DNA of 44,619 nucleotides from Parasutterella muris (GCF_009767915.1 NZ_WSRP01000023.1:1-44619); one strand, 5' to 3'. Positions 26,548-36,975 are shown, counted from the first letter of the stretch. The notes: a model not told the origin generated them from the sequence alone. Numbers and translations are program-made.

Positions 26548-27689
26548 TTACTGAAGGCTTTGAGCTTGCCGATTATGCATGTCGGTCCGCCCAGTCGCGC
26601 GGACGAGCGATTAAGGAGCAGAACAGTACCTCCCGCACCGAATTCCAGCGCGATCGCGACAGAATTATTCACAGCTCCGCGTTTCGTCGGCTCGAATATA
26701 AAACTCAGGTCTTTGTGAACCATGAAGGCGACTTGTTTCGCACGCGGCTGACGCATACGCTGGAAGTTGCTCAGATCGGAAGAACGACCGCCTCTCTTTT
26801 AAAGATCAATCCGGATTTAACTGAGGCGATGGCGCTTGCGCACGATCTCGGACATACGCCGTTCGGACACGCGGGTCAGACGGCCCTCAACCGCTGCATG
26901 CAGGACTGGGGCGGCTTTGAGCATAACCTTCAGTCGCTCAGAATTGTGGATCTGCTGGAAGAACAGTACCCGACATTTGACGGGCTGAATCTGACTTGGG
27001 AGACCCGTGAAGGTATTCTCAAGCATTGCAGCCGGGAGAACGCACTTCGGCTCGGCGCGCTCGGTGAGCGCTTCCTAAAGGGCGAGCAGCCTTCGCTTGA
27101 AGCGCAGCTGGTGAACATCGCGGACGCGATCGCGTACAGCACGCATGATATCGATGACGGTCTGCGTGTCGGCTACCTGGATGCGGCCGGTCTCGAATCT
27201 TCGGTTCCGCTTTATGAGCGCTTTGCCAAAGAGGTCAGAGCCGAGTACCCGAATATCGCCGAGAGGCGTGTACAGAAAGAAATCGTGCGCCGAATCATCG
27301 GCTGCATGGTCGATGATCTGGTGACGCAGAGTCAGAAAAATATCGATGAGGCCTCTCCCAAGAGCGTTGATGAAGTAAGAGCGCTCAGCGAACCGCTTGT
27401 TTCCTTCTCGGAGGATATGCTTCAGCAGGTTAGAGGACTCAAGAGTTATCTCATGGACAACCTCTATCGGCACTACAAGGTGCTTAGAGTGACCAACAAG
27501 TCGGCAAAGCTGATTAAAGACTTATTTGACGTGTTTTACGCGCATCCGGAGCTGCTTCCGCCCGCGTATCAGAAAAAGGTTAAAGAGCAGGGCGCGCCCC
27601 GCGTCATTGCCGACTATATCGCCGGTATGACGGACCGCTACGCTCAGCTTGAATACAGCCGAGTGCTTGATCCGACATTCGAAATGTAA
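26544..27689 (+). CDS. dgt: dGTPase-like deoxynucleoside triphosphohydrolase (HD domain)
   Basis: 381 residues, the length of the short dGTPase-like family (E. coli Dgt is about 505). The HD metal ligands are His71 in RLTHTLEVAQ and His100-Asp101 in ALAHDLGHTPFGHAG, with a later Asp in IAYSTHDIDDGL. The start RTEFQRDRDRIIHSSAFRRLEYKTQVF is the family signature. It splits dNTPs into nucleoside and tripolyphosphate. It overlaps aroB by ATGA and ends the aro operon before a terminator. Confidence 0.93.
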   Translation: MITEGFELADYACRSAQSRGRAIKEQNSTSRTEFQRDRDRIIHSSAFRRLEYKTQVFVNHEGDLFRTRLTHTLEVAQIGRTTASLLKINPDLTEAMALAHDLGHTPFGHAGQTALNRCMQDWGGFEHNLQSLRIVDLLEEQYPTFDGLNLTWETREGILKHCSRENALRLGALGERFLKGEQPSLEAQLVNIADAIAYSTHDIDDGLRVGYLDAAGLESSVPLYERFAKEVRAEYPNIAERRVQKEIVRRIIGCMVDDLVTQSQKNIDEASPKSVDEVRALSEPLVSFSEDMLQQVRGLKSYLMDNLYRHYKVLRVTNKSAKLIKDLFDVFYAHPELLPPAYQKKVKEQGAPRVIADYIAGMTDRYAQLEYSRVLDPTFEM

Positions 27690-27691
27690 GA

Positions 27692-27724
27692 AAAAGGCCG
27701 AGACCCAAACGGGATCGGCCTTTT
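27692..27724 (+). terminator. Terminator of aroK-aroB-dgt
   Basis: AAAAGGCCGA (27692-27701) pairs with TCGGCCTTTT (27715-27724), with CCC/GGG pairing inside; it starts three bases after the dgt stop. It also ends the A/T-rich stem, so it could work in both directions. Confidence 0.88.
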
Positions 27725-27739
27725 AAGTCAGAGAGTCGA

Positions 27740-28132
27740 CTAAACGATCGTGTTCATTTGTCCTGCGTAAAGAATGAACAGACGCAGACACATCATGCCC
27801 GCGATGGCGCAGAAGCCGGCAAAGTAGAAGGACATCTTCGACTCTTCCCCTTTTCCTGCGATGATCGACGCGACAAGCGGGATACCAAAGCCCACGAGGA
27901 CCGCGCCGCCTCAGAACACGACAGCCCAGACGCCGTCCGTAAACGCGCTGAAAGCGAGTTTGGCGGATTCATTGCCGCTCAGAAGCGCGATGGCGATCAT
28001 GAAGAGACAGAAAGTTTCTGCCGCCATGACGGGCCATTCGGCTTTATGCAGCGCATGCATGTCCGGATCGGACTCTTTCGCGCCGAAGCAGGCTGCGGCC
28101 AGAATCTTCGCGGCCGCCATACCGGCAGATGA
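27740..28132 (-). pseudogene. NrfD/PsrC-like membrane subunit, 3' remnant with an in-frame stop
   Basis: Reading leftward from about 28132 gives roughly 130 residues of a polytopic membrane protein: SSAGMAAAKILAAA, WPVMAAETFCLFMIAIALLSG, then a TGA at 27911-27913, then GGAVLVGFGIPLVASIIAG and the ending CLRLFILYAGQMNTIV. The last part is the hallmark C-terminus of NrfD-type quinol-interacting subunits (R-x-x-I-x-YAGQ). The TGA stands where the family usually has Trp (F-W-x-G), so a TGG to TGA change is likely. The N-terminal 60% of the usual 320 or so residues is absent. No partner Fe-S or molybdoenzyme gene remains. Confidence 0.72.
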
Positions 28133-28133
28133 C

Positions 28134-28523
28134 GGAGCTGCGTTCAGTTCTTCTCTTCCGTTTGTCTGCGCAAGACTTGGAAAATCCTCACTTCAGGGGC
28201 TTCCCGGAAATCCGCTCGGGTTTACCGCGCTCTCTCAGCGTCTTGCGCTTCCCCTGGTGTGGCAGGCGTTTCGTACCGCCCCTTATCCCAGACGCTTTGT
28301 CTCCGTCATCATGGGGTTTGACGCCGAAGCAAAGGCCGGTGATATCTGCGTGCAGCTTGCGCCGCACGGCGCGGATATCGTTGCGCTGCCGATCCAAAAG
28401 GCGACAGGGCGCAGCTGCGTTTTTCGGGACATGCGGGATTTTATCCCGAATGCGGGAGGGCAGGCGCTGCCTGCGGGCGCACGCGTGCAGGCCGAGCTCT
28501 TCTTTAACAGTCTTTTGTTCTGA
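28134..28523 (+). pseudogene. MoeA-like molybdopterin molybdotransferase, 3' remnant
   Basis: About 130 residues remain. The piece FVCARLGKSSLQGLPGNPLGF matches the MoeA region ending in the hallmark GLPGNP. It is followed by the C-terminal barrel, with an LPAGARVQAELFF ending that resembles the closing strands of MoeA domain IV. There is no start codon or ribosome site in this frame near the junction; the open frame runs back only through sequence antisense to the NrfD remnant. It points away from that remnant, and both lack their 5' ends at the same place (about 28132). The MoeA assignment rests mainly on GLPGNP and the ending. Confidence 0.6.
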
Positions 28524-28595
28524 AAATTAGTGACAATATAGTTTTCTGAAAGCGTCGTGTTTTAAACTTCTTCGGACAAACGCCCAAAAATCCCT

Positions 28596-29309
28596 ATGAC
28601 ACGATTAACCCGTTTATCTATCGCAGGACAAGCTCATTACGTTGTGCTTCGCAGCGTTAAAGACATATCGCTGATTCCGTCTGAGCAGGATATTGCCGCG
28701 CTTTTTCGGCTTTTTGGCTTTGCTTCTGAGCGCTGCTATGTGGACGTAAATGCCTACGCGCTCTTTACCGAACAGATTCATATGCTTCTGACGCCGCGTG
28801 AAAGCGGCGACGATCTCTCGCGATTCGTTCAGATGGTCAGCCGGCTCTACGGCAGATATTTCAATGACGCCTATTCGCGGGACGGAAAAATCTGGCAGAG
28901 CCGATTCGAATCCGCGGTACTTCAGGGCGAGGGACGCCTCCTCAAGGCCGTCGTATACATGGAGTGGCTGCCCTTTATTCTGGGTTTTGGAGAACCGCAG
29001 TTTTACCATTGGTCGAGTTACTCGCACCACAGCGGCTATCGCAGCGATATCTTCATGATGCCTGTCAGAGAATATTGGCAGCTGGGCAATACGCCTTTTG
29101 AACGGCAAAAAAAATATCGGGATATTTTTGAACAGGGACCGGATAAGGCATTTGGTGAGCAGCTGCTTGCGGCGGTGAAGCGAGGCTGGCCGGTCGCTGA
29201 CAGCGACTTTCTGGATTACTGCGACATCTCCGCTGAAAGGCGCGCGCCCCTCAGAGGCAAGGGAAGACCTAAGAAGACACCATCTGCACATTTATCTGAC
29301 ACTAATTAA
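28596..29309 (+). CDS. REP-associated tyrosine transposase (RAYT)-like protein, degenerate HUH motif
   Basis: 237 residues of the Y1-transposase (IS200/RAYT) fold. Family features are the start MTRLTRLSIAGQAHYV, WQSRFESAVL, WSSYSHHSGYRSD and the C-terminal RGKGRPKKTPSA (the usual GRPRK tail). The metal-binding His-hydrophobic-His motif reads Q60-I61-H62 and the segment around the catalytic Tyr121 (YMEWLPFILG) departs from the usual ELNPVRAG. Cleavage activity is therefore doubtful, yet the frame is fully open. No clear ribosome site precedes it. An inverted repeat spans its stop codon. It sits between dgt/remnants and gltB. Confidence 0.82.
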   Translation: MTRLTRLSIAGQAHYVVLRSVKDISLIPSEQDIAALFRLFGFASERCYVDVNAYALFTEQIHMLLTPRESGDDLSRFVQMVSRLYGRYFNDAYSRDGKIWQSRFESAVLQGEGRLLKAVVYMEWLPFILGFGEPQFYHWSSYSHHSGYRSDIFMMPVREYWQLGNTPFERQKKYRDIFEQGPDKAFGEQLLAAVKRGWPVADSDFLDYCDISAERRAPLRGKGRPKKTPSAHLSDTN

Positions 29310-29347
29310 ATTTTAGGTGAGAAATTTATTTTCTTAATTAGTGTCAG
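29296..29347 (+). terminator. 14-base inverted repeat spanning the RAYT stop codon
   Basis: CTGACACTAATTAA (29296-29309) and its exact reverse complement (29334-29347) enclose 24 bases. The left arm encodes the last residues and stop of the RAYT protein. A/T-rich arms and only TTT afterwards make it a modest terminator; it may instead be a sequence recognised by the transposase. Confidence 0.55.
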
Positions 29348-29440
29348 TTTAGAAAAAATATTCTATTTTGTTCGGTTATTTCGCTTTATAAATATCTTCA
29401 GTCACTTCATTTTTATAAATCAAATCCTACTGGAGATGTT

Positions 29441-32400
29441 ATGAACGAGCTTTCTCGAGCAAGAGAAAAAGCTTCAGAACTCGGCCTTTATGATCCGGCA
29501 TATGAACATGATGCCTGCGGCCTGGGTTTTGTGGCGAGCGTAAAAGGGCTGCCCAGCCACGAAATCGTGCAGCAGGGGCTGCAGATCCTGAAGAATTTGG
29601 ATCATCGCGGCGCGGTTGGCGCCGATCCGCTCTGCGGCGACGGAGCGGGCATTATGGTGCAGGTTCCGGACGAATTCTTCCGCGCCGAAATGGCAAAACA
29701 AAATGTCAGTCTCCCGCCGCCCGGCGACTACGGCGTCGGCATGGTATTCCTGCCGCGAGAACATGCTTCAAGGCGAGCATGCGAACAGGAGCTGGAAAGA
29801 ACCATTAAAGCCGAAGGCCAGATCCTTCTCGGCTGGCGCGATGTTCCCGTAGACAACAATATCAAAATGTCGGGAACCGTCAGAAAAACGGTTCCGGTGA
29901 TTCGTCAGGTATTTATCGGACGAGGCCCTGACGTCATGGTTCCGAACGCGCTCGAGAGAAAGCTCTATGTGATCCGCAAATACGCGGGTCATAAGATTCA
30001 GGCTCTGAAACTCAAGCACGGCAAGGAATTTTACGTGCCGTCCATGTCCACCAAAACTCTGGTTTACAAAGGTCTGCTGTTAGCCGATCAGGTTGGTGCT
30101 TATTACAAGGATTTGTCGGACCCGCGCTTTGTCAGCGCGATCGCGCTCGTTCATCAGAGATTTTCAACCAATACGTTCCCGAGCTGGGAACTTGCGCATC
30201 CCTATCGCATGGTGGCGCATAACGGTGAAATTAATACGGTTAAAGGAAACTTTAATTGGCTCAGAGCCAGAGAACGCGCGGTGGAAACCGCGGTGCTCGG
30301 TGACGATGTCAGAAAACTTCTTCCGATTATTTACGAGGGTCAGAGCGACACTGCCTGCCTGGACAATATGCTCGAACTGCTGGTGATGAGCGGCTATCCG
30401 CTGGCCCAGGCCGTCATGCTGGTGATTCCGGAAGCGTGGGAGCAGGCTAAAGAGTCGATGGATCCGTCTCAGCGCGCCTTCTATGAGTATTACGCGGCAA
30501 TGCTTGAACCTTGGGACGGTCCGGCTGCTATCGGGTTTACCGACGGTGTTCGAATCGGCGCGACGCTTGACAGAAACGGACTGCGTCCTGCCCGATATAT
30601 TCTGACCAACGACGATATCGTGATTCTGGCTTCCGAGAGCGGCACGCTGCCGGTCCCGCAGAGCCGTATCAAAAAGAAATGGCGCCTGCAGCCCGGGAAA
30701 ATGCTGCTGATTGATACAGAACAGGGCAGAATTATTCCGGACGAAGAAATCAAACGGACATTGGCGCTCGGCAATCCCTATAAGGAATGGACTAAGAGAC
30801 TGAACGTGCATCTCTCGGACATCTCGGTTCCGCCGCTCACGCAGAGCGATAATCCGGTTCCGCTTTTAAGACGTCAGCAGGCCTTCGGTTATGGTGAGGA
30901 CGACATCAAGTTTATTCTTCGTCCGATGGCTGAAAAAGCGACCGAGGCCGTGGGGTCTATGGGCAACGATACGCCTTTGGCGATGCTTTCTCATCGAGCT
31001 AAACCGTTCTATCAGTACTTCCGTCAGCTCTTTGCGCAGGTGACCAATCCGCCGATCGACCCCATTCGAGAGCAGCTCGTGATGTCGCTCGTCTCCTTTG
31101 TCGGCCCGCGCCCCAACCTGCTGGACATTAATAACGTCAACCCGCCGCTTCGTCTTGAGCTCTCGCAGCCGATCCTCGGATTCGAAGAGATGGCCAAGAT
31201 GCGCAGTATCGAAAGGTACACGGATGAGAAATTCCGCTCTTACGAGATCGACATCACGTACCGCGCCGAATGGGGGGAAGAAGGCGTTGAGGCTCGTCTT
31301 GCCTCGCTGTGCGCCCGTGCGGTGGATGCGATCAAGGACGGCTACAACATTCTTATTCTGACCGACCGCAAAATGAGTAAAGAGCGTGTCGCGATTCCCG
31401 CGCCGCTTGCCATCAGCGCGATTCATCAGCATCTGATCGCCAACGGCCTGCGTACCAACGCGGGCATTATCGTAGAAACCGGAAGCGCTCTGCAGACGCA
31501 CCATATGGCGGTTCTTGCAGCCTACGGCGCTGAGGCGATCCATCCGTATCTGGCGCTCGAAACCATCAAGGAACTCTATCGTGACGGACGTCATGAAGGG
31601 CTTGATGTGGAAACCGCGACCAGAAACTACATCACCGCGATCGGCAAGTCCTTCAAGAAGGTGATGAGTAAGATGGGCATCTCCACTTATATGAGTTACC
31701 GCGGTGCTCAGATTTTTGAAGCGCTCGGCCTGAAAAAGGAATTTGTGGACCGCTATTTCCAGGGTACCAGCTGCAAAGTCGGCGGATTGGACATCTTTGA
31801 CGTCATGCGCGAAGCGATCGAGCAGCACCGTGCAGCCTTTGACGAAGAAAATCATCGGCAGAAGCTTCTGCCCACACTTGGCGAGTACCAGTGGAGAGCC
31901 AGAGGCGAAGAGCATATGTGGACGCCGGAGGCGATCTCCAAGCTGCAGCATGCGACGCGCGGAAATTCTTACCAGACTTATAAGGAATATGCGGAGATCA
32001 TCAATGATCAGAGCGAGCGTCAGATGACGCTGCGCGGACTGATGGAGTTCGCGGTGGATCCGACAAAAGCGATTCCGCTTGAAGAAGTGGAGCCCGCAAA
32101 GGAAATCGTCAAGCGCTTTGCGACCGGTGCGATGTCACTCGGCTCGATTTCAGCTGAAGCGCACGCGGTTCTTGCTGTCGCAATGAACCGTATCGGCGGA
32201 AAGAGTAATACCGGCGAGGGCGGAGAAGATCCGAAACGCTATCGTGAAGAAATGCGTCTCGGTCACTCTCCGATCAAAGCGGGCGATACGCTCAAAGACA
32301 TTCTCGGCAGCGACCGTATTGTCGCGGACGTCGCGCTTGAGGCGGGCGACTCTCTGCGCTCCAAGATTAAGCAGGTCGCCAGCGGACGCTTCGGTGTGAC

Positions 32401-34132
32401 AGAAGAGTACCTCGCGAGTGCCGATCAGATCCAGATTAAGATGGCTCAGGGCGCTAAACCCGGTGAAGGCGGCCAGCTGCCGGGCCATAAAGTGAGTGAG
32501 TACATCGCTCAGCTGCGTTACTCGATCCCTGGCGTCGGTCTGATTTCGCCTCCGCCGCATCACGACATTTACTCCATTGAGGACTTGGCTCAGCTTATTC
32601 GCGACCTAAAGATGTCCAATGACAAAGCCGACATCAGCGTGAAGCTCGTGAGTGAACAGGGTGTAGGCACGGTGGCAGCCGGTGTTGCCAAGGCAAAAGC
32701 GGATCATATTGTGATCGCGGGCCACGACGGCGGTACAGGCGCCTCTCCGCTTTCTTCAATCAAGTTTGCGGGTACACCTTGGGAGCAGGGGCTTTCGGAA
32801 ACGCAGCAGACTCTTGTGATCAACAGTCTCAGAGACCGAGTTCGCGTCCAGGTGGACGGTCAGATTAAGACCGGCCGAGATGTTGTGGTCGGCGCGCTCC
32901 TTGGCGCGGACGAGTTCGGCTTTGCCACGGCACCGCTCGTTGTCGAAGGCTGCCTCATGATGCGCAAGTGCCATCTGAACACCTGCCCGGTGGGCATTGC
33001 CACACAGGATCCGGAACTGCGCAAACGCTTTAAAGGCGAACCCAAGCATGTGGTCAACTACTTCTTCTTTGTTGCTGAAGAAGTTCGTGAAATCATGGCG
33101 AGCCTCGGATTCAGAAAATTTGAAGACATGGTGGGCCGTACCGATCTGCTCCGACAGAAGAAAATGCACCCGGCCAAGTGCGGCTATGTTGATCTTTCCC
33201 GTGTGCTTTATATGCCAGAGACAGAATCCGCTGAGCTTCGCCGCAACAGCACTGTGCAGAACCATGCGCTGGAAAAAGAGCTCGATTACCAGCTTCTCGA
33301 TCTCTGCCGCAGCGCGATCGAAAAGGGAGAGCCGGTCAGTTTCCTTTCTCCGATTAAGAACATCCACCGTACGGTCGGTACCAAGATTTCTTCGGAAATC
33401 GTCCGCCGCTGGGGCGCTCAGGGACTCAAGGACGATACGCTGCATATTCAGCTGACCGGCACAGCCGGACAGTCCTTCGGCGCGTTCCTGGTGAACGGCG
33501 TCACTTTGGATCTGATTGGCGAGGCCAATGACTATGTGGGCAAAGGTCTTTCCGGCGGCCGCATCATTGTGCGCTGTCCGACGGATTTCAGAGGCCGAGG
33601 CGACGAAAACATCATTGCAGGCAATACCGTACTTTACGGCGCGACAAGCGGTGAGGCCTTCTTTAACGGCGTCACCGGCGAGCGTTTTGCGGTTCGTCTG
33701 TCCGGAGCGAGTGTTGTTGCCGAAGGCTGCGGAGACCACGGCTGCGAATACATGACCGGAGGTACTGCGGTGGTTCTCGGCTCTGTCGGCCGTAATTTCG
33801 GCGCCGGCATGTCAGGCGGTATCGCCTTCGTCTATGACGAGGACGGAACGTTTGCCGGACGATGCAACCGAGAAGGCGTTGAACTCGAATCAGTGCCTGA
33901 GGATAGAGAGCAGGCCGCGGCCGGTGACCATGCGTCATGGCATCTGGGACGCACCGACGAGAGTCTGCTCAAAGAGCTGGTGGAAAAACATTTCCGCTAC
34001 ACCGGAAGTCTGCGCGCAAGAGAACTGCTCGACGATTGGCCGCACGCTCTGAAGAAATTTGTGAAGGTCTTCCCGAAAGAATATAAGCAGGCGCTCCTTA
34101 AGGGACTGACACGCACCGCCGGAGAACAGTAA
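29441..34132 (+). CDS. gltB: Glutamate synthase (NADPH) large subunit
   Basis: 1563 residues, within the range of the large subunit. The N-terminal nucleophile is Cys26 in [12 protein letters not shown]; the preceding 25 residues would be the cleaved propeptide. The glutaminase domain ([33 protein letters not shown]), the central domain and the FMN/2-oxoglutarate synthase domain ([53 protein letters not shown]) are all present. The 3Fe-4S cysteines follow in [19 protein letters not shown]. The C-terminal GXGXG beta-helix is complete ([11 protein letters not shown]). It makes two glutamates from glutamine and 2-oxoglutarate. GGAG precedes the ATG; its stop overlaps the gltD start by one base. 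Confidence 0.97.
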   Translation: MNELSRAREKASELGLYDPAYEHDACGLGFVASVKGLPSHEIVQQGLQILKNLDHRGAVGADPLCGDGAGIMVQVPDEFFRAEMAKQNVSLPPPGDYGVGMVFLPREHASRRACEQELERTIKAEGQILLGWRDVPVDNNIKMSGTVRKTVPVIRQVFIGRGPDVMVPNALERKLYVIRKYAGHKIQALKLKHGKEFYVPSMSTKTLVYKGLLLADQVGAYYKDLSDPRFVSAIALVHQRFSTNTFPSWELAHPYRMVAHNGEINTVKGNFNWLRARERAVETAVLGDDVRKLLPIIYEGQSDTACLDNMLELLVMSGYPLAQAVMLVIPEAWEQAKESMDPSQRAFYEYYAAMLEPWDGPAAIGFTDGVRIGATLDRNGLRPARYILTNDDIVILASESGTLPVPQSRIKKKWRLQPGKMLLIDTEQGRIIPDEEIKRTLALGNPYKEWTKRLNVHLSDISVPPLTQSDNPVPLLRRQQAFGYGEDDIKFILRPMAEKATEAVGSMGNDTPLAMLSHRAKPFYQYFRQLFAQVTNPPIDPIREQLVMSLVSFVGPRPNLLDINNVNPPLRLELSQPILGFEEMAKMRSIERYTDEKFRSYEIDITYRAEWGEEGVEARLASLCARAVDAIKDGYNILILTDRKMSKERVAIPAPLAISAIHQHLIANGLRTNAGIIVETGSALQTHHMAVLAAYGAEAIHPYLALETIKELYRDGRHEGLDVETATRNYITAIGKSFKKVMSKMGISTYMSYRGAQIFEALGLKKEFVDRYFQGTSCKVGGLDIFDVMREAIEQHRAAFDEENHRQKLLPTLGEYQWRARGEEHMWTPEAISKLQHATRGNSYQTYKEYAEIINDQSERQMTLRGLMEFAVDPTKAIPLEEVEPAKEIVKRFATGAMSLGSISAEAHAVLAVAMNRIGGKSNTGEGGEDPKRYREEMRLGHSPIKAGDTLKDILGSDRIVADVALEAGDSLRSKIKQVASGRFGVTEEYLASADQIQIKMAQGAKPGEGGQLPGHKVSEYIAQLRYSIPGVGLISPPPHHDIYSIEDLAQLIRDLKMSNDKADISVKLVSEQGVGTVAAGVAKAKADHIVIAGHDGGTGASPLSSIKFAGTPWEQGLSETQQTLVINSLRDRVRVQVDGQIKTGRDVVVGALLGADEFGFATAPLVVEGCLMMRKCHLNTCPVGIATQDPELRKRFKGEPKHVVNYFFFVAEEVREIMASLGFRKFEDMVGRTDLLRQKKMHPAKCGYVDLSRVLYMPETESAELRRNSTVQNHALEKELDYQLLDLCRSAIEKGEPVSFLSPIKNIHRTVGTKISSEIVRRWGAQGLKDDTLHIQLTGTAGQSFGAFLVNGVTLDLIGEANDYVGKGLSGGRIIVRCPTDFRGRGDENIIAGNTVLYGATSGEAFFNGVTGERFAVRLSGASVVAEGCGDHGCEYMTGGTAVVLGSVGRNFGAGMSGGIAFVYDEDGTFAGRCNREGVELESVPEDREQAAAGDHASWHLGRTDESLLKELVEKHFRYTGSLRARELLDDWPHALKKFVKVFPKEYKQALLKGLTRTAGEQ

Positions 34133-35613
34133 TGGGAAAAATTACAGGATTTATGGAATTTGAACGTCTTGAGCAGGCGCATGAGCCGGTCAAGCAGCGC
34201 AAGACGCATTTTCGCGAATTTATTACGCCGCTGAATCCTCAGCAGGCGAAAAAACAGGCAGCCCGCTGCATGGACTGCGGAACACCCTTCTGCACATTCA
34301 GCTGTCCGCTGAATAATGTCGCGCCGGAATTTAACGATTTGATCTACAACGAGAAGTGGGAAGAGGCCTACCGCGTTTTAGCCGCTACCAACAACTTCCC
34401 GGAATTCACGTCCCGCGTCTGTCCCGCACTTTGCGAAAACGGCTGTGTGATGAATTACACCAATGTCGCGATGGGTGTGAAGTCGATTGAGCGCGCCATT
34501 ATTACCAATGCGTGGAATCAGGGCTGGGTTAAACCGGAACCGGCAGCCGGCAGCCGCGAAAAGTCCGTCGCGGTGATCGGCAGCGGCCCTGCGGGGCTCG
34601 CCTGCGCTCAGCAGCTGGCACGAAAAGGATATGCCGTCACGGTGTTCGAAAAGAACAAACGCCCGGGCGGACTCCTGCGCTACGGCATTCCGGATTTCAA
34701 GCTGGATAAGAGCCTGATCGATCGTCGTATCGCGCAAATGGAAGCCGAAGGCGTGCGCTTTAACTGCGGAACCTCAATCGGCATCAAGGAGCACCCGGAC
34801 GGTGTTTGGTCGGATGCAGAGCGCGTGATCGACCCGCAGGAGCTGCTACGCGACTTCTCCGCGGTGGTTCTTGCGATCGGTTCTGAAACGCCCCGCGATT
34901 TGAAGGTAGCCGGGCGCGAACTCAAGGGCGTTCACTTCGCGATGGAGTATCTGCCGTCTCAGAACAAAATTAATGCGGACGAGGCCGCGCACAAAGAGAT
35001 TTCGGCTCAGGACAAAAAAGTGCTGATCATCGGCGGCGGCGATACTGGCAGCGACTGCTTAGGTACCGCGATTCGTCAGGGTGCTTCTAAAGTTCTGCAG
35101 ATCGATCTGGGGCCGAAGCCTCCGGAAACTTACGATAAGTCTTCCGTCTGGCCCAATTGGCCTAATGTGTATCGTGTCTCCACTTCCCAGGAAGAAGGCG
35201 GAGAGCGTGCTTATGCGATCAGCACAACGGAATTTATCTCCAATAAGAAAGGCTCGGTAAAGGGCGTGAAAGCCGTACGCCTTGAGTGGACATCGGATCC
35301 GATCACCGGACGCCGCATGAAAAAAGAAATTCCGGGAAGCGAGTTCGAGATTGAGGCGGACTTGGTTCTTCTCGCGATGGGTTTTGTGCAGCCGAGCGAG
35401 CCGGTGCTGAAGGCGTTTGGCGTGCAGACCGATATTCGCGGCAACGCGAAAGCGGCTTATGAAGGAGTCGACGCGTTTAAGACAAATGTGCCGAAAGTCT
35501 TTGCCGCGGGCGACTGCCGCCGCGGACAGAGCCTGGTTGTCAGGGCTTTGGCAGAAGGCCGCCGCTGCGCCGAAGCTGTCGACAAATACTTGGAGGAGGA
35601 AGATAATCTCTAA
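34132..35613 (+). CDS. gltD: Glutamate synthase (NADPH) small subunit
   Basis: 493 residues. N-terminal cysteines for two 4Fe-4S centres (RCMDCGTPFCTFSCPLNN and CPALCENGC) precede an FAD-binding Rossmann motif (VAVIGSGPAGLACAQQLA). An NADPH-binding motif (VLIIGGGDTGSDCLGTA) and the closing VFAAGDCRRGQSLVVRALAEGRR follow. It oxidises NADPH and feeds electrons to GltB. It starts within the gltB stop (TAATG), so the subunits are translated together. It completes the GS/GOGAT nitrogen theme with glnK-amtB upstream in the window. Confidence 0.96.
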   Translation: MGKITGFMEFERLEQAHEPVKQRKTHFREFITPLNPQQAKKQAARCMDCGTPFCTFSCPLNNVAPEFNDLIYNEKWEEAYRVLAATNNFPEFTSRVCPALCENGCVMNYTNVAMGVKSIERAIITNAWNQGWVKPEPAAGSREKSVAVIGSGPAGLACAQQLARKGYAVTVFEKNKRPGGLLRYGIPDFKLDKSLIDRRIAQMEAEGVRFNCGTSIGIKEHPDGVWSDAERVIDPQELLRDFSAVVLAIGSETPRDLKVAGRELKGVHFAMEYLPSQNKINADEAAHKEISAQDKKVLIIGGGDTGSDCLGTAIRQGASKVLQIDLGPKPPETYDKSSVWPNWPNVYRVSTSQEEGGERAYAISTTEFISNKKGSVKGVKAVRLEWTSDPITGRRMKKEIPGSEFEIEADLVLLAMGFVQPSEPVLKAFGVQTDIRGNAKAAYEGVDAFKTNVPKVFAAGDCRRGQSLVVRALAEGRRCAEAVDKYLEEEDNL

Positions 35614-35636
35614 GTTTTTTAACTGAGATCAGACCA

Positions 35637-36092
35637 ATGCTGAGAATTTACCGCCTGCCGATTACTGTGACTGAGGACTGCATCGATGTGCTCGGTCACA
35701 CGAACAACAAAGAGTATCTTCGCTGGATGGAAGAGGCGGCGATTTCTCATTCGGACGCGCTCGGCTGGAATATGGAACGCTACCTGAAGCTGGGCGCGGC
35801 CTTCGCAGCAACGGTTCATAAAATTCACTATCTTCGTCCGACGCATGTGGGCGACGAGCTCATCATGAATACATGGGTCGAGACCCTTGAAAAGACAATC
35901 AGCCGCCGTGCCTTTTATCTGACACGCGGCGGCAAAGTCTGCATGAACGGGACAACGGAATGGACTTTTATTAATTTGAAGACCGGCCGGGCCGAAGAAA
36001 TCCCTCCGGAGGTTGCCGAGGCATTCCCAATTGTTCCGAAAGGAGACCCCTTATTGAGGGAAAACGGTATTCGATGGCTGGAAATTCCTTAA
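35637..36092 (+). CDS. Acyl-CoA/acyl-ACP thioesterase, hotdog fold (4HBT family)
   Basis: 151 residues. The 4HBT pattern is visible: VLGHTNNKEYLRWMEEAAISHSDALGW, with Asn/His and Glu in the positions that serve catalysis in this family, then HKIHYLRPTHVGDELIMNTWVE. It is of the YbgC/acyl-ACP thioesterase-like branch. No signal peptide, so cytoplasmic. The substrate chain length is unknown. It starts 23 bases after gltD and ends about 70 bases before mlaF, so it may be cotranscribed with gltBD. Confidence 0.8.
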   Translation: MLRIYRLPITVTEDCIDVLGHTNNKEYLRWMEEAAISHSDALGWNMERYLKLGAAFAATVHKIHYLRPTHVGDELIMNTWVETLEKTISRRAFYLTRGGKVCMNGTTEWTFINLKTGRAEEIPPEVAEAFPIVPKGDPLLRENGIRWLEIP

Positions 36093-36165
36093 ATTCTGAA
36101 CGCCCGGCCGCTGTGGCATAATCAATTATTTAATGGGAACTTATCCCAGGCTGGGTTTTATTTAT

Positions 36166-36975
36166 ATGGGAAGCAGCGATTACATTGTCGAAATAAAGGA
36201 TATGAGTTTTGCCTACGACACGGGCAGACTCATTCTGGACGACGTAAGCCTGAATTTCCGCAGAGGACAGGTAATCGCCATTATGGGCGGATCGGGTATG
36301 GGCAAAACCACACTGCTCAAGCTGATCGGCGGCCTTCTTTCCCCGGATAAAGGCTCCGTGACGATTAACGGACAAAAGCTGGATCCGAAGAACCTTCAGT
36401 CGCTTTACCGCATCAGACGAAAAATGGGCATGCTGTTTCAGTTCGGCGCCCTTTTTACCGATATGACGGTTTTTGAGAATGTGGCTTTTCCGCTACGCGA
36501 GCACACGGATCTTCCGGAAGAGTTAATTCGGGATTTGGTGCTTCTGAAACTCGACGCGGTGGGATTGAGAGGCGCAGCTCCTCTGTACCCGTCAGAGATT
36601 TCCGGCGGCATGAGCCGCAGAGTGGCGCTTGCGCGTACCGTTGCGCTGGACCCGGACCTGATTATGTATGACGAGCCGTTTGCGGGCCTTGACCCGATTT
36701 CGATGGGCGTGACCGCGCAGCTGATTCGAAATCTTAACGATGTGCTCGGCTCAACGAGTGTCATCGTGACGCACGATGTGCAGGAAACATTCACCATTGC
36801 CGATTACGTTTATATGGTGTCGAGCGGCAAGATCGCGGCACAGGGGACTCCGGATGAACTTCGCCAAAGCAAGGACCCGTTTGTGGTTCAGTTTGTGAAC
36901 GGACTGCCTGACGGTCCTGTGAAGTTCCAATATCCGGCGCCGTCTCTAAATGAAGAACTTGGAATCAAACCATGA
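36166..36975 (+). CDS. mlaF: Phospholipid-transport ABC ATPase MlaF
   Basis: 269 residues from the ATG at 36166; an in-frame ATG at 36133 would add 11 residues ahead of the conserved start, and neither has a strong ribosome site. Walker A GGSGMGKTT (41 to 49), Q-loop MLFQFGALF, signature SGGMSRR, Walker B LIMYDEPFAGLDP and the switch His in VTHDVQE are intact. MlaF powers the inner-membrane MlaFEDB complex that moves phospholipids between inner and outer membranes. It overlaps mlaE by ATGA. TGTGGCATAATC at about 36112-36123 could be an extended -10 element. Confidence 0.94.
   Translation: MGSSDYIVEIKDMSFAYDTGRLILDDVSLNFRRGQVIAIMGGSGMGKTTLLKLIGGLLSPDKGSVTINGQKLDPKNLQSLYRIRRKMGMLFQFGALFTDMTVFENVAFPLREHTDLPEELIRDLVLLKLDAVGLRGAAPLYPSEISGGMSRRVALARTVALDPDLIMYDEPFAGLDPISMGVTAQLIRNLNDVLGSTSVIVTHDVQETFTIADYVYMVSSGKIAAQGTPDELRQSKDPFVVQFVNGLPDGPVKFQYPAPSLNEELGIKP

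Noticed and set aside
27861-28523. A single 220-codon rightward gene
   Set aside because: Its first 90 codons are antisense to the NrfD remnant; only the part after about 28134 resembles MoeA.
29441-34132. Many long antisense frames within gltB
   Set aside because: GltB is complete with all catalytic motifs; the antisense frames are codon-bias shadows.
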